Assembly: GCA_017383945.1 (NCBI GenBank)
Contig: JAFNUQ010000102.1
Span: forward strand, 1 to 5,716
Reading direction: 5' to 3'
Length of the DNA: 5,716 nucleotides
DNA from: Bacteroidales bacterium
GTDB lineage: Bacteria; Bacteroidota; Bacteroidia; Bacteroidales; UBA932
How positions within the stretch are numbered: the stretch's first letter is position 1; every line of letters begins with the position of its first letter. Both the position numbers and the translations under genes were made by a program. The notes beneath the pieces are model-generated. The model was not told the origin of the DNA, searched no databases, and was given only the letters and a program-made list of their open reading frames with translations. This document shows positions 1 through 5,716 of the stretch, piece after piece.

Positions 1-558
1 ACTCGGTCAAAAACCAACAATCAAGAAGACAATGTCTTTGAAGTCAACAAGATAGCGGCAGAAGAAATTGCTCGTCAGTTGAGACTCAGAGATATGGGTG
101 GAATCATCATCGTGGACTTCATTGATATGGATAATGTCGAGCATCGCAATGAACTCTTCAAATTTATGAAGGAGTTGATGGATCAGGACAGAGCAAAACA
201 TAGCCTGCTCCCATTGACGAAGTTTGGCTTGATGCAGATTACTCGTCAGCGCATACGCCCTGTGACAGAGATCAACACTACCGAGAAATGCCCTTTGTGC
301 CACGGTACAGGCAAGATTGCTTCAACAGTTGTTATTGATGAAGAAATCGAGAGAACGATCGCTGACCTGGTTGAAAAAGGACATAAGCAGTTTACGATAA
401 GAGTAAGTCCTATCTTAGGTGCCTACCTTAGCAGAGGATTTAATTCTTATATATGTAAATGGAAACGCAAGTACAAGTGCAAGGTCAGATTGATTGAGAT
501 GACCGAGCACAGCATCCTGCAGTATGAAATTATCGACGAAAAAGGAAGGGTTCTCTAG
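1..558 (+). CDS. rng: Ribonuclease E/G family protein (RNase G), C-terminal part, 5' truncated by window edge
   Basis: Frame 1 is open from the first base to TAG at 556-558, giving 185 residues of the C-terminal end; the start lies outside the window. RNase G is a cytoplasmic endoribonuclease that matures rRNA and decays mRNA. The segment begins just after the first catalytic aspartate expected for the DNase I-like subdomain (E. coli RNase E D303). It then contains EIARQLRLRDMGG and IIIVDFIDM, where D39 of the visible part matches RNase E D346, a Mg2+ ligand. A later stretch, KFGLMQITRQRIRP, is also typical of the family. C97-P-L-C100-H-G-T-G is the Zn-link motif that joins protomers. The remaining ~85 residues would form the small dimerisation domain. 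No long RNase E-type scaffold tail is present, which favours RNase G. TTG at 79 is internal, not a start. The gene converges on the glycan operon and ends inside a shared terminator. Confidence 0.93.
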   Translation, partial: TRSKTNNQEDNVFEVNKIAAEEIARQLRLRDMGGIIIVDFIDMDNVEHRNELFKFMKELMDQDRAKHSLLPLTKFGLMQITRQRIRPVTEINTTEKCPLCHGTGKIASTVVIDEEIERTIADLVEKGHKQFTIRVSPILGAYLSRGFNSYICKWKRKYKCKVRLIEMTEHSILQYEIIDEKGRVL

Positions 559-575
559 GAGAGCCCTTCCTTTTT
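541..575. terminator. Bidirectional rho-independent terminator between convergent genes
   Basis: Bases 541-555 pair with 559-573 in a 15-bp stem with one G-T wobble (551/563). The 3-base loop is the TAG stop codon of the RNase gene itself. On the plus strand the stem runs into TTTTT (571-575). On the minus strand the run of A at 539-543 gives a matching T tract, so the same hairpin can end the convergent operon, whose last stop codon is at 595-597. The last five codons of the RNase gene form the left arm. Confidence 0.85.
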
Positions 576-594
576 CTGTATTAATCAGAGTTGA

Positions 595-1755
595 TTATTC
601 GTACTGACCTGATGGGTTCTTTGTGTCGCGTACAGCAACATCCCATATCTTGCAGCAGAGATCTTTACCATCTGGACCCTCAACATAGAGTGTCACTACA
701 TAGCGTGCATTGTCACGAGCATACTCGTGTACCGGATTCTGCTCTGTTGATGTTGTTCCATCGCCGAAATCCCACTTCCAAGATGTGATATTGCCGTGGC
801 TCTTGTCGCGGAATGCTACGACTCTGCTATTGTCAATCACTGTGTGAGTCCATGCGGCCTCAACCGGCTTTCTGAGGTTCTCCTCAAGAGGCATCAATGT
901 AAAGAGACGCTGCATAGATGCGTTGCCAAACATTCTGTGATGAGGTGAGAGGTTCCAGAAACCGTTGTTTCCACGTCCTCCATCATAGTCGATAACTGCC
1001 CAGCAAAGACCAATCTTCTTGCCCTCATAGAGCTTAGACTCTGTAGAGAACTGAGGGCCATCAGGACTTGCGTGGTCAAACGGAGTGATATAGAACTCAA
1101 ACTTCAATGTGCCAGCCTCTCCGTGCTTGAAGTCGTAGCTGTAGGCGTAGTTGGCATATGGAAGTTCCTTGAGCCACTGCTGCACACCCCAGGCCATAGT
1201 CCAAGATTTACCAGGAGTTGGAGGGGTCATGATGTGGTAGTTCTGTGCGTGTACATTCTGAAGTGTGAAGAAAGCATCAAATCTGCTGAGTACCTCAGAA
1301 TTAAGACGGAACTCATCAACGTGAGGACCACCAGACAAGTCACCATCTACAACGATTTCAAATGTGTCATTGCGAAGTCCAAGCTGGTCAAAATCCCAAT
1401 AATCATCATAGGCCTCATAGTAGAAATAAAGTCTGTTGAGACCTTCTACCCAACCTACCTTTACCTTGATATCAAGGGTGGATTTGTTGATACCCTTGTG
1501 CTTGCGGCTATCGTCCCACATCTCTTCTGTCGGCACGATATAGCTGTCCGGTACTATATCCCAGTCAGAAAACTCTCCATCGATACGAGGGATGGCAAGT
1601 CTAGGGAACTGGAATACCTTGAATCCAGGTTCTGTTACTTGTACTGATGTGTCTGTGCCAGATTTATCCTGTGCATAGATATTTACTGGCTGTGCAATAA
1701 TAGCAGTACTGCCGCTAAGCAGCAGTACTCCCAATAAAAGTTTAAATAATCTCAT
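595..1755 (-). CDS. Secreted CBM9-like carbohydrate-binding protein with C-terminal PKD domain
   Basis: This is a complete 386-aa protein. The N-terminus (MRLFKLLLGVLLLSGSTAIIAQ) is a Sec signal peptide. It has no lipobox cysteine, so signal peptidase I cleavage near residue 22 and release into the periplasm or outside is expected. Residues ~50-290 resemble the CBM9-like/DOMON-type sugar-binding fold: the opening IPRIDGEFSDWD (55-66) is the usual start, followed by aromatic-rich strands (YFYYEAYDDYWDF, 110-122). Residues ~301-378 are a PKD beta-sandwich with the signature WKWDFGDG (326-333) and the strand RYVVTLYVEGPDG. Vicinal cysteines C367-C368 lie in the PKD domain. No catalytic motif was recognised. 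The start ATG lies 1 base after the stop of the upstream GH35 gene and has no clear Shine-Dalgarno sequence, so the two are almost certainly co-transcribed. A sugar-binding or enzyme-partner role is inferred; the ligand is unknown. Confidence is high for the domains and low for function. Confidence 0.85.
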   Translation of the reverse strand: MRLFKLLLGVLLLSGSTAIIAQPVNIYAQDKSGTDTSVQVTEPGFKVFQFPRLAIPRIDGEFSDWDIVPDSYIVPTEEMWDDSRKHKGINKSTLDIKVKVGWVEGLNRLYFYYEAYDDYWDFDQLGLRNDTFEIVVDGDLSGGPHVDEFRLNSEVLSRFDAFFTLQNVHAQNYHIMTPPTPGKSWTMAWGVQQWLKELPYANYAYSYDFKHGEAGTLKFEFYITPFDHASPDGPQFSTESKLYEGKKIGLCWAVIDYDGGRGNNGFWNLSPHHRMFGNASMQRLFTLMPLEENLRKPVEAAWTHTVIDNSRVVAFRDKSHGNITSWKWDFGDGTTSTEQNPVHEYARDNARYVVTLYVEGPDGKDLCCKIWDVAVRDTKNPSGQYE

Positions 1756-1756
1756 A

Positions 1757-3463
1757 TTAATAATTGTAAAGCTCTACCTTGATGAAGCTTGGGTTAGGTG
1801 TGCCGAAATTGAGGCCCTGTCCTGAATAACCCTCATCAATAGCATAAAGGATATCATAGCGGAGCTGAATCTGGTCACCATTGAGCCAACGACCCTCAAT
1901 CCACTCGCCATCCTGGTAATCACCCTCAACAACCTTTGCAAGTCCTACTGTGCCCTTGCCGTCTGTTGGGAGGAATGTCACTCTGACATTTGAACCAAGA
2001 ACAGTAAAGTTGTCCTCGCTATCCTGGATGATTACAGCATAGCCCTGAGCGTTAGGGTTGTATGTGCCACCTGTGAGCTGTGGAGCACCACCATTTCTGC
2101 GGCCGCTTGAAACGAGCTCAACCTCAACGATGTACTTGCCCATAGTGTATGCTTCCTTAACCTTGAATGGATCTGAACCCTTTACCCAAGCACCGTGGAT
2201 TCTACCTTCTGCCTGAGCATCGAGGATGATCTTAGAAGCGTTGTCAGCTTTCTTATAGAATGCATTGAATGTGTCATTTGATGGAGCTGTAGCGCTGCTC
2301 TCAAAACCAAATGGAGAATATCCGATAGCACCACATTCGCCGATAGCATAAGCAGCATTGGCTGCGCCACCCTGACCTGCTCTTGACTCAGGAATGAATA
2401 CAGGATTGCCGCTGCGAGAGTACATCTGGAGGATCTCAGGGAAGTTGCTGAGGTAGATGTCTGGTGAGAGGATGTCAATAGCTGGAGCTGCTGCACGATA
2501 GATGTCGTGGTTCTGAGCCTGAGGGCCACCTGAAGGGTAGTTGCCAGGACGCGTGTCTTCTGGCTGCACGATCCATGCATTTACAAATGTAGGAAGAGCA
2601 TAAACTGCCTTACCAGCCTCAGATACTTTATTCATATATGATGCGTAGTTCCAAGCCATGAAGATCTCGTCTGTGCGGTCGTTCTTTCCGAAGACTTCCT
2701 CCCAAGTACCGATTGTCTTGCATCCGCTCTTCTCCCAAGCAGAAAGTGTCTCAGGAAGGAGCTGATCCTTGTGGTCAACAAGATACTTGATGAGCTCAGC
2801 TGGTACCTGACCTGCAAATGCCTCATTTGCAGCTTCGCAGTAGTCGCGAGTCCATCCGTGAAGACCCACCTCGTTCTGCATCTGGATCATGATCACGGTC
2901 TGCTCTACTGAGTCAACAGCCTTGATGTGCTCCATCATAGCAGCATAGGCTCTTGCGTCTGCATCGCGAGTCTCTGCGCAAAGAGTGCTGAGGATAGGAA
3001 GTTTATCGCCAGCCTTAGTCTTGGCAGGGAAGTATTTGTCATTGTTCTTCTTTACCCAAGTTGGATGGTAGCTGCTCATGCCGTTTTTCCAGCTGCCGAA
3101 CCAGAGGATAGAAAGCTTGAGATCGTGCTCTCTTGCGTCTGCAATCAACTGGTCAACTACAGTGAAATCAAACTGACCTTCAACAGGTTCAACCTGCTCC
3201 CAGCTCACAACGGCGAGAACAGTGTTTACGCCTGATTCCTGGAGAGCATCCCAATATGGAGCCATATAGCTCTGGCTAGATGAAGATGAATTGCCGAGCT
3301 CGCAAGCGAGTGCGAGGTATGGCTCTCCCTTAACGATGAGCTGAGTTACATTGCCTCTCTTCTCAAGATGAGGAGCTGGATAAGTAGTCTGTTCTACCTT
3401 TGGAGAACAAGACACAAGTGCTGCCATAGCAACACACAATGCTGAAAAGATGGTTTTTTTCAT
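1757..3463 (-). CDS. GH35-family beta-galactosidase-like lipoprotein with C-terminal DUF5597 domain
   Basis: This is a complete 568-aa protein. The signal peptide ends in the lipobox LVSC (C19), so it should be a lipoprotein of the envelope. Residues ~40-405 form a clan GH-A TIM barrel; residues ~415-565 match the DUF5597 beta-sandwich. WEQVEPVEGQFDF (88-100), LWFGSWKNG and MIQMQNEVG (192-200) are typical of the GH35 subfamily that includes Cellvibrio japonicus Bgl35A, a xyloglucan-active beta-galactosidase (from memory). The acid/base is probably E198, after N197, and the nucleophile probably E359 in VFIPES. Both are present, so it should be active and release terminal beta-galactose or a similar residue by retention; the substrate here is inferred only. 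The residue before N197 is Q rather than the more usual E. The ATG at 3461-3463 is supported by the signal peptide directly after it. It is first in a two-gene operon with the CBM9/PKD gene, under a promoter near 3508-3515. Confidence 0.9.
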   Translation of the reverse strand: MKKTIFSALCVAMAALVSCSPKVEQTTYPAPHLEKRGNVTQLIVKGEPYLALACELGNSSSSSQSYMAPYWDALQESGVNTVLAVVSWEQVEPVEGQFDFTVVDQLIADAREHDLKLSILWFGSWKNGMSSYHPTWVKKNNDKYFPAKTKAGDKLPILSTLCAETRDADARAYAAMMEHIKAVDSVEQTVIMIQMQNEVGLHGWTRDYCEAANEAFAGQVPAELIKYLVDHKDQLLPETLSAWEKSGCKTIGTWEEVFGKNDRTDEIFMAWNYASYMNKVSEAGKAVYALPTFVNAWIVQPEDTRPGNYPSGGPQAQNHDIYRAAAPAIDILSPDIYLSNFPEILQMYSRSGNPVFIPESRAGQGGAANAAYAIGECGAIGYSPFGFESSATAPSNDTFNAFYKKADNASKIILDAQAEGRIHGAWVKGSDPFKVKEAYTMGKYIVEVELVSSGRRNGGAPQLTGGTYNPNAQGYAVIIQDSEDNFTVLGSNVRVTFLPTDGKGTVGLAKVVEGDYQDGEWIEGRWLNGDQIQLRYDILYAIDEGYSGQGLNFGTPNPSFIKVELYNY

Positions 3464-3507
3464 AAGATTATAGATTGTTGTTATTAGTTTCAGGTCTTAA
3501 TTACTTT

Positions 3508-3515
3508 CAAATATA
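3508..3515 (-). promoter_or_regulatory. Putative Bacteroides-type promoter (-7 element) for the GH35/CBM9-PKD operon
   Basis: Read on the minus strand, the bases are TATATTTG, an exact match to the Bacteroidota -7 consensus TAnnTTTG. This would give a leader of roughly 40 bases before the ATG at 3463. No TTTG-type -33 element is found at 19-21 bases upstream. That position falls inside the 16-bp palindrome at 3525-3540, which suggests that the promoter may depend on a bound activator or be blocked by a repressor. Confidence 0.5.
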
Positions 3516-3524
3516 CAAAAAAAT

Positions 3525-3540
3525 ACTAAAAATTTTTAGT
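3525..3540. promoter_or_regulatory. Perfect 16-bp palindrome, candidate operator in the divergent control region
   Basis: ACTAAAAATTTTTAGT is identical to its reverse complement. It lies 9 bases upstream of the minus-strand -7 element and 7 bases before the -33 TTG of the rubrerythrin promoter. A dimeric regulator bound here could affect both directions. It lacks the T tract and GC-rich stem of a terminator. The AT-rich core also makes a chance palindrome possible, and I do not recognise the regulator. Confidence 0.4.
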
Positions 3541-3547
3541 GAGCCTA

Positions 3548-3577
3548 TTGTATGTTTAAAAATTATTCATACCTTTG
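3548..3577 (+). promoter_or_regulatory. Bacteroides-type promoter for the rubrerythrin gene
   Basis: TACCTTTG at 3570-3577 matches the -7 consensus TAnnTTTG. TTG at 3548-3550 matches the core of the -33 element, and the 19-base spacer is the usual one. Transcription would begin near 3582-3586, giving a leader of about 45 bases before the ATG at 3630. This argues against the in-frame upstream ATG at 3552, which lies between the two promoter elements. Confidence 0.65.
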
Positions 3578-3629
3578 TATATGTAATTTAGAATTATTCA
3601 AAATAAGCAACACAAAAACTAGTATTGAT

Positions 3630-4178
3630 ATGGAAAAGAAATTTAGATGCCTTGTATGTGGTTACGTACACACTGGAGAGAATCCACCAGCAGAATGCCC
3701 AGTATGCCATGTTAAATCAGACAAGTTCAAAGTCGTAGAGGAGACTGGATCAAAGTGGGCTTGCGAGCACAAGATTGGTGACGGTATTGTAGATGATGCT
3801 GAGGTTACCCAGGGACTCAAGGATCATTTTATCGGTGAGTGTACAGAGGTAGGTATGTATCTCGCTATGAGCCGTCAGGCTGAAAGAGAAGGCTATCCTG
3901 AGATCGCTGACGCTTTCAAGAGATATGCATACGAAGAGGCTGAGCACGCTGCTAAGTTTGCAGAGCTCCTCGGTGAGGTAGTATGGGATACAAAGACTAA
4001 CCTTGAGAAGAGAGCAGAGGCTGAGGCTGGTGCTTGTGAGGGAAAACTTGCAATCGCTACACGTGCAAAGCAGCTTGGCTATGATGCTATCCACGACACA
4101 GTACACGAGATGGCTAAGGATGAGGCTCGTCACGGTGCAGGTTTTGCAGGACTTTTGAAGAGATTTTTCAGTAAGTAG
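3630..4178 (+). CDS. rbr: Reverse rubrerythrin (rubredoxin-first; peroxide reductase)
   Basis: This is a complete 182-aa cytoplasmic protein. Rubrerythrins use a diiron site to reduce hydrogen peroxide, with electrons passed through a rubredoxin Fe(SCys)4 centre; in anaerobes they protect against oxygen stress. The rubredoxin domain is at the N-terminus here (C7-L-V-C10-G-Y and C23-P-V-C26), the domain order of 'reverse' rubrerythrins such as those of clostridia. Residues ~60-182 form the four-helix diiron domain. Visible ligand candidates are E70/E73 in helix A, E103-A-E-H106 in helix B, E132/E137 in helix C and E165-A-R-H168 in helix D. Starting at 3630 puts MEKKFRC at the N-terminus, as in the family. 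The longer form from 3552 would add 26 non-conserved residues encoded by the promoter region. There is no clear Shine-Dalgarno sequence. Its own promoter and terminator flank it, so it is probably monocistronic. Peroxide control is plausible but not shown. Confidence 0.95.
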   Translation: MEKKFRCLVCGYVHTGENPPAECPVCHVKSDKFKVVEETGSKWACEHKIGDGIVDDAEVTQGLKDHFIGECTEVGMYLAMSRQAEREGYPEIADAFKRYAYEEAEHAAKFAELLGEVVWDTKTNLEKRAEAEAGACEGKLAIATRAKQLGYDAIHDTVHEMAKDEARHGAGFAGLLKRFFSK

Positions 4179-4191
4179 TCTATTATAAATC

Positions 4192-4230
4192 AAAGATGTC
4201 GCTATGTCTTGTGGACGTGGCGACATTTTT
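4192..4230 (+). terminator. Rho-independent terminator of the rubrerythrin gene
   Basis: The core arms ATGTCGC (4196-4202) and GCGACAT (4220-4226) pair perfectly. Pairing continues inward through 4203-4208 with 4214-4219 (two G-T wobbles) to a TTGTG loop, and outward through GAAA/TTTT. The core stem is at least 13 bp and reaches 17 bp with the outer A-T pairs. It is followed by TTTTTGTTT. It begins 14 bases after the rubrerythrin stop codon and separates that gene from the next GH35 gene. Confidence 0.85.
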
Positions 4231-4233
4231 GTT

Positions 4234-4241
4234 TATATTTG
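4234..4241 (+). promoter_or_regulatory. Putative Bacteroides-type -7 element for the downstream GH35 gene
   Basis: TATATTTG matches the consensus TAnnTTTG and lies just after the rubrerythrin terminator, 23 bases before the ATG at 4265. The best -33 candidate is TTG at 4209-4211, within the terminator hairpin loop, with a rather long 22-base spacer. The expected leader would be under 20 bases. The alternative is expression by read-through from the rubrerythrin promoter. Confidence 0.45.
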
Positions 4242-4264
4242 TGATTATACCATTTACTATCTTT

Positions 4265-5716
4265 ATGAAATCTATCAATATTATTATTTTAGGCCTTGTG
4301 CTTTTATTCAGCTCTTGTAGTGAGAGCACTCAGGATCTCACCATCAGTTTTGAGGATTCTCCAAGAATATTGTCTGAAAGCTATTTCCAGCTTGGTACAG
4401 CTGTCAATCCGGAAGGAGAAACTCTTTTTGTCAACGATCAGAGTCTTGTGCTTAATGGCAGCAATATCCTTCCTGTTATGGGAGAATTTCACTACTCAAG
4501 ATATCCTGAAAACGAGTGGAGAAATGAACTTCTCAAGATGAAGTCAGGCGGTATAAACATTATTGCAACCTATGTCTTCTGGATTCATCACGAAGAGTTG
4601 AAAAGAAAATATGACTGGACTGGTCAGCGCAATCTTCGCAAATTTATTGAGATATGCGATGAGCTTGAACTTCCTGTCGTATTGCGCATAGGACCTTGGG
4701 CACACGGCGAATGTCGCAATGGTGGATTTCCTGAGTGGATGGCGCAGAGCGGATTGCAACTTAGAAGCAACGATCCTCGCTATCTGACTGAGGTAGATAG
4801 GTGGTATAGGCAGATTGCCGCTCAGGTAAAAGGTCTGATGTGGAAAGATGGCGGCCCTATTATCGGCGTTCAGCTTGACAACGCATACCGCGGCCCCGGC
4901 TCGCACCTTGAGAAGCTCAAGTCCATTGCCGTGAAGCACGGTTTTGATGTTCCTCTTTATACTCGCACAGGCTGGCCTAACCTCACAGGTCCTATTACCT
5001 ATGGCGAGATTCTTCCTCTCTATGGTGATTATGTGGACGGTTTCTGGGACAGAACCCTGGATGAGATGCCTGGTGACTATCCTAAGTGCTATATTTTCAG
5101 AGCTTTCCGTAACTCTACAGTGATTGCTACAGAGCAGCTTCCTTCGGGATCTTCAATAGATACTGCAGAAGATATGAAGTATCCATACTTTACTTGCGAG
5201 CTTGGTGGAGGTATGCTTCCAAGCTACCATAGACGCATAAATATAGATCCAATGGATATATATTCTATGCTGCTGGTAAAAGTGGGTTCAGGCAGTAATC
5301 TTCCAGGATATTATATGTATCACGGAGGAACAAATCCTGAGAGCAAGCAGACCTATCTAAATGAGATGCAGGCAACTTTGATGACCAACTACAATGACTT
5401 GCCGATGATGACATATGACTATCAGGCTCCGCTGGGAGAGTTCGGTCAGTCAAGTCCACATTATCATATGCTCAGACGCCTTCACCTCTTCCTTGCAGAC
5501 TTCGGCTCGGAGATGACTACGATGCAGTCAGTGCTTCCTGAGCAGTATTCTCCTGATGCTCAGTGTGATTCGCTTGTCAGATGGTCTGTGAGAACAAACG
5601 GACATAGTGGTTATATCTTTGTCAATAACTATCAGAGACTCAAGAGTCTTTCTGATAAAGAAAATGTGAGATTTAACCTGAATCTTCCGGAAGGACAGCT
5701 TCAGGTCCCATCAAAA
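4265..5716 (+). CDS. GH35-family beta-galactosidase-like lipoprotein lacking the expected acid/base Glu; 3' truncated by window edge
   Basis: The frame is open from ATG at 4265 through the last base, giving 484 residues with no stop; relatives are usually much longer, so C-terminal beta domains lie outside. A short signal peptide ends in FSSC (C18), a slightly atypical lipobox, so an envelope lipoprotein is likely. The GH35 barrel spans ~55-410, with PVMGEFHYSRYP (70-81), TYVFWIHHEE (102-111), LRIGPWAHGECRNGGFPEW (140-158), YFTCELGGGM (308-317) and GYYMYHGGTNP (348-358). The probable nucleophile E312 is present. The motif normally read as Q-x-E-N-E-Y is Q203-L-D-N-A-Y208, so the catalytic acid/base position is Ala207 (GCA at 4883-4885). 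Family hydrolases remove terminal beta-galactose from glycans; because of this change, activity here is doubtful. No frameshift or early stop is seen, so the frame looks maintained. It belongs to a different GH35 branch from the DUF5597 enzyme at 1757-3463. Confidence 0.88.
   Translation, partial: MKSINIIILGLVLLFSSCSESTQDLTISFEDSPRILSESYFQLGTAVNPEGETLFVNDQSLVLNGSNILPVMGEFHYSRYPENEWRNELLKMKSGGINIIATYVFWIHHEELKRKYDWTGQRNLRKFIEICDELELPVVLRIGPWAHGECRNGGFPEWMAQSGLQLRSNDPRYLTEVDRWYRQIAAQVKGLMWKDGGPIIGVQLDNAYRGPGSHLEKLKSIAVKHGFDVPLYTRTGWPNLTGPITYGEILPLYGDYVDGFWDRTLDEMPGDYPKCYIFRAFRNSTVIATEQLPSGSSIDTAEDMKYPYFTCELGGGMLPSYHRRINIDPMDIYSMLLVKVGSGSNLPGYYMYHGGTNPESKQTYLNEMQATLMTNYNDLPMMTYDYQAPLGEFGQSSPHYHMLRRLHLFLADFGSEMTTMQSVLPEQYSPDAQCDSLVRWSVRTNGHSGYIFVNNYQRLKSLSDKENVRFNLNLPEGQLQVPSK

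Noticed and set aside
79..81. TTG as a start codon for a short 159-aa protein
   Set aside because: The frame is open to base 1 and the residues before it (EEIARQ) are conserved RNase E/G sequence, so it is an internal leucine codon.
582..597. Small inverted repeat TAATCA-gagt-TGATTA over the stop codon of the CBM9/PKD gene
   Set aside because: Only 6 AT-rich base pairs and no T tract; the much stronger hairpin at 541-575 already explains termination.
1072..1647. 191-codon plus-strand open frame inside the CBM9/PKD gene
   Set aside because: It lies fully antisense to a well-supported gene, shows no recognisable domain and looks like a frame shadow.
3552..3629. In-frame upstream ATG that would extend the rubrerythrin by 26 residues
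   Set aside because: It overlaps the predicted promoter (TTG at 3548, TACCTTTG at 3570), the extra residues do not resemble the family, and ATG at 3630 gives the normal rubredoxin start.
3750..4226. 158-codon minus-strand open frame opposite rubrerythrin
   Set aside because: It is antisense to a clear family member and its start falls within the terminator hairpin; the Ser/Leu/Cys-rich composition is typical of a shadow frame.
4544..4939. 131-codon minus-strand open frame inside the second GH35 gene
   Set aside because: It is antisense to conserved GH35 motifs, with no domain or promoter support.
1..5716. tRNA, rRNA, CRISPR array, insertion sequence or phage-like element
   Set aside because: I saw no tRNA-like cloverleaf, spaced direct repeats, transposase or integrase motifs; nearly all the sequence is accounted for by five genes and two short intergenic regions.

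Overview
The window looks like a piece of chromosome from a Bacteroidota, most likely Bacteroidales (gut or rumen type). Three things point there. Predicted promoters carry the Bacteroides-type -7 element TAnnTTTG. The genes I could check lack a convincing Shine-Dalgarno sequence. The gene content is typical of the order: secreted or lipoprotein glycoside hydrolases of family GH35, a secreted carbohydrate-binding/PKD protein, a rubredoxin-first (reverse) rubrerythrin, and an RNase E/G family protein. The species cannot be named from the sequence alone.

Layout. (1) Bases 1-558, plus strand: the C-terminal third of a ribonuclease E/G, cut by the left edge. It ends inside a strong hairpin (541-575) that can terminate transcription from both sides. 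(2) Bases 595-3463, minus strand: a two-gene operon with a 1-base gap. The first gene is a 568-aa lipoprotein beta-galactosidase-like enzyme (GH35 catalytic domain plus DUF5597). The second is a 386-aa secreted protein with a CBM9-like sugar-binding domain and a PKD domain. (3) Bases 3464-3629: a divergent control region with a promoter on each strand and a perfect 16-bp palindrome between them. (4) Bases 3630-4178, plus strand: a complete reverse rubrerythrin, closed by a 17-bp terminator hairpin. (5) Bases 4265-5716, plus strand: the first 484 residues of a second, distantly related GH35 lipoprotein, open at the right edge.

How the genes may work together. The two GH35 proteins and the CBM9/PKD protein suggest removal of beta-galactosyl (or related) side groups from a plant or host glycan at the cell envelope. 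No SusC/SusD pair, regulator or sugar transporter is visible, so the substrate cannot be fixed. The rubrerythrin is a cytoplasmic peroxide-detoxifying enzyme of anaerobes and is probably an independent unit.

The most notable observation is in the second GH35. The clan GH-A Asn-Glu pair that carries the catalytic acid/base reads Asn-Ala (A207, bases 4883-4885), while the candidate nucleophile E312 and the surrounding motifs are intact. The protein is either a pseudoenzyme or binding protein, an enzyme with a changed mechanism, or the product of a point mutation or sequence error.
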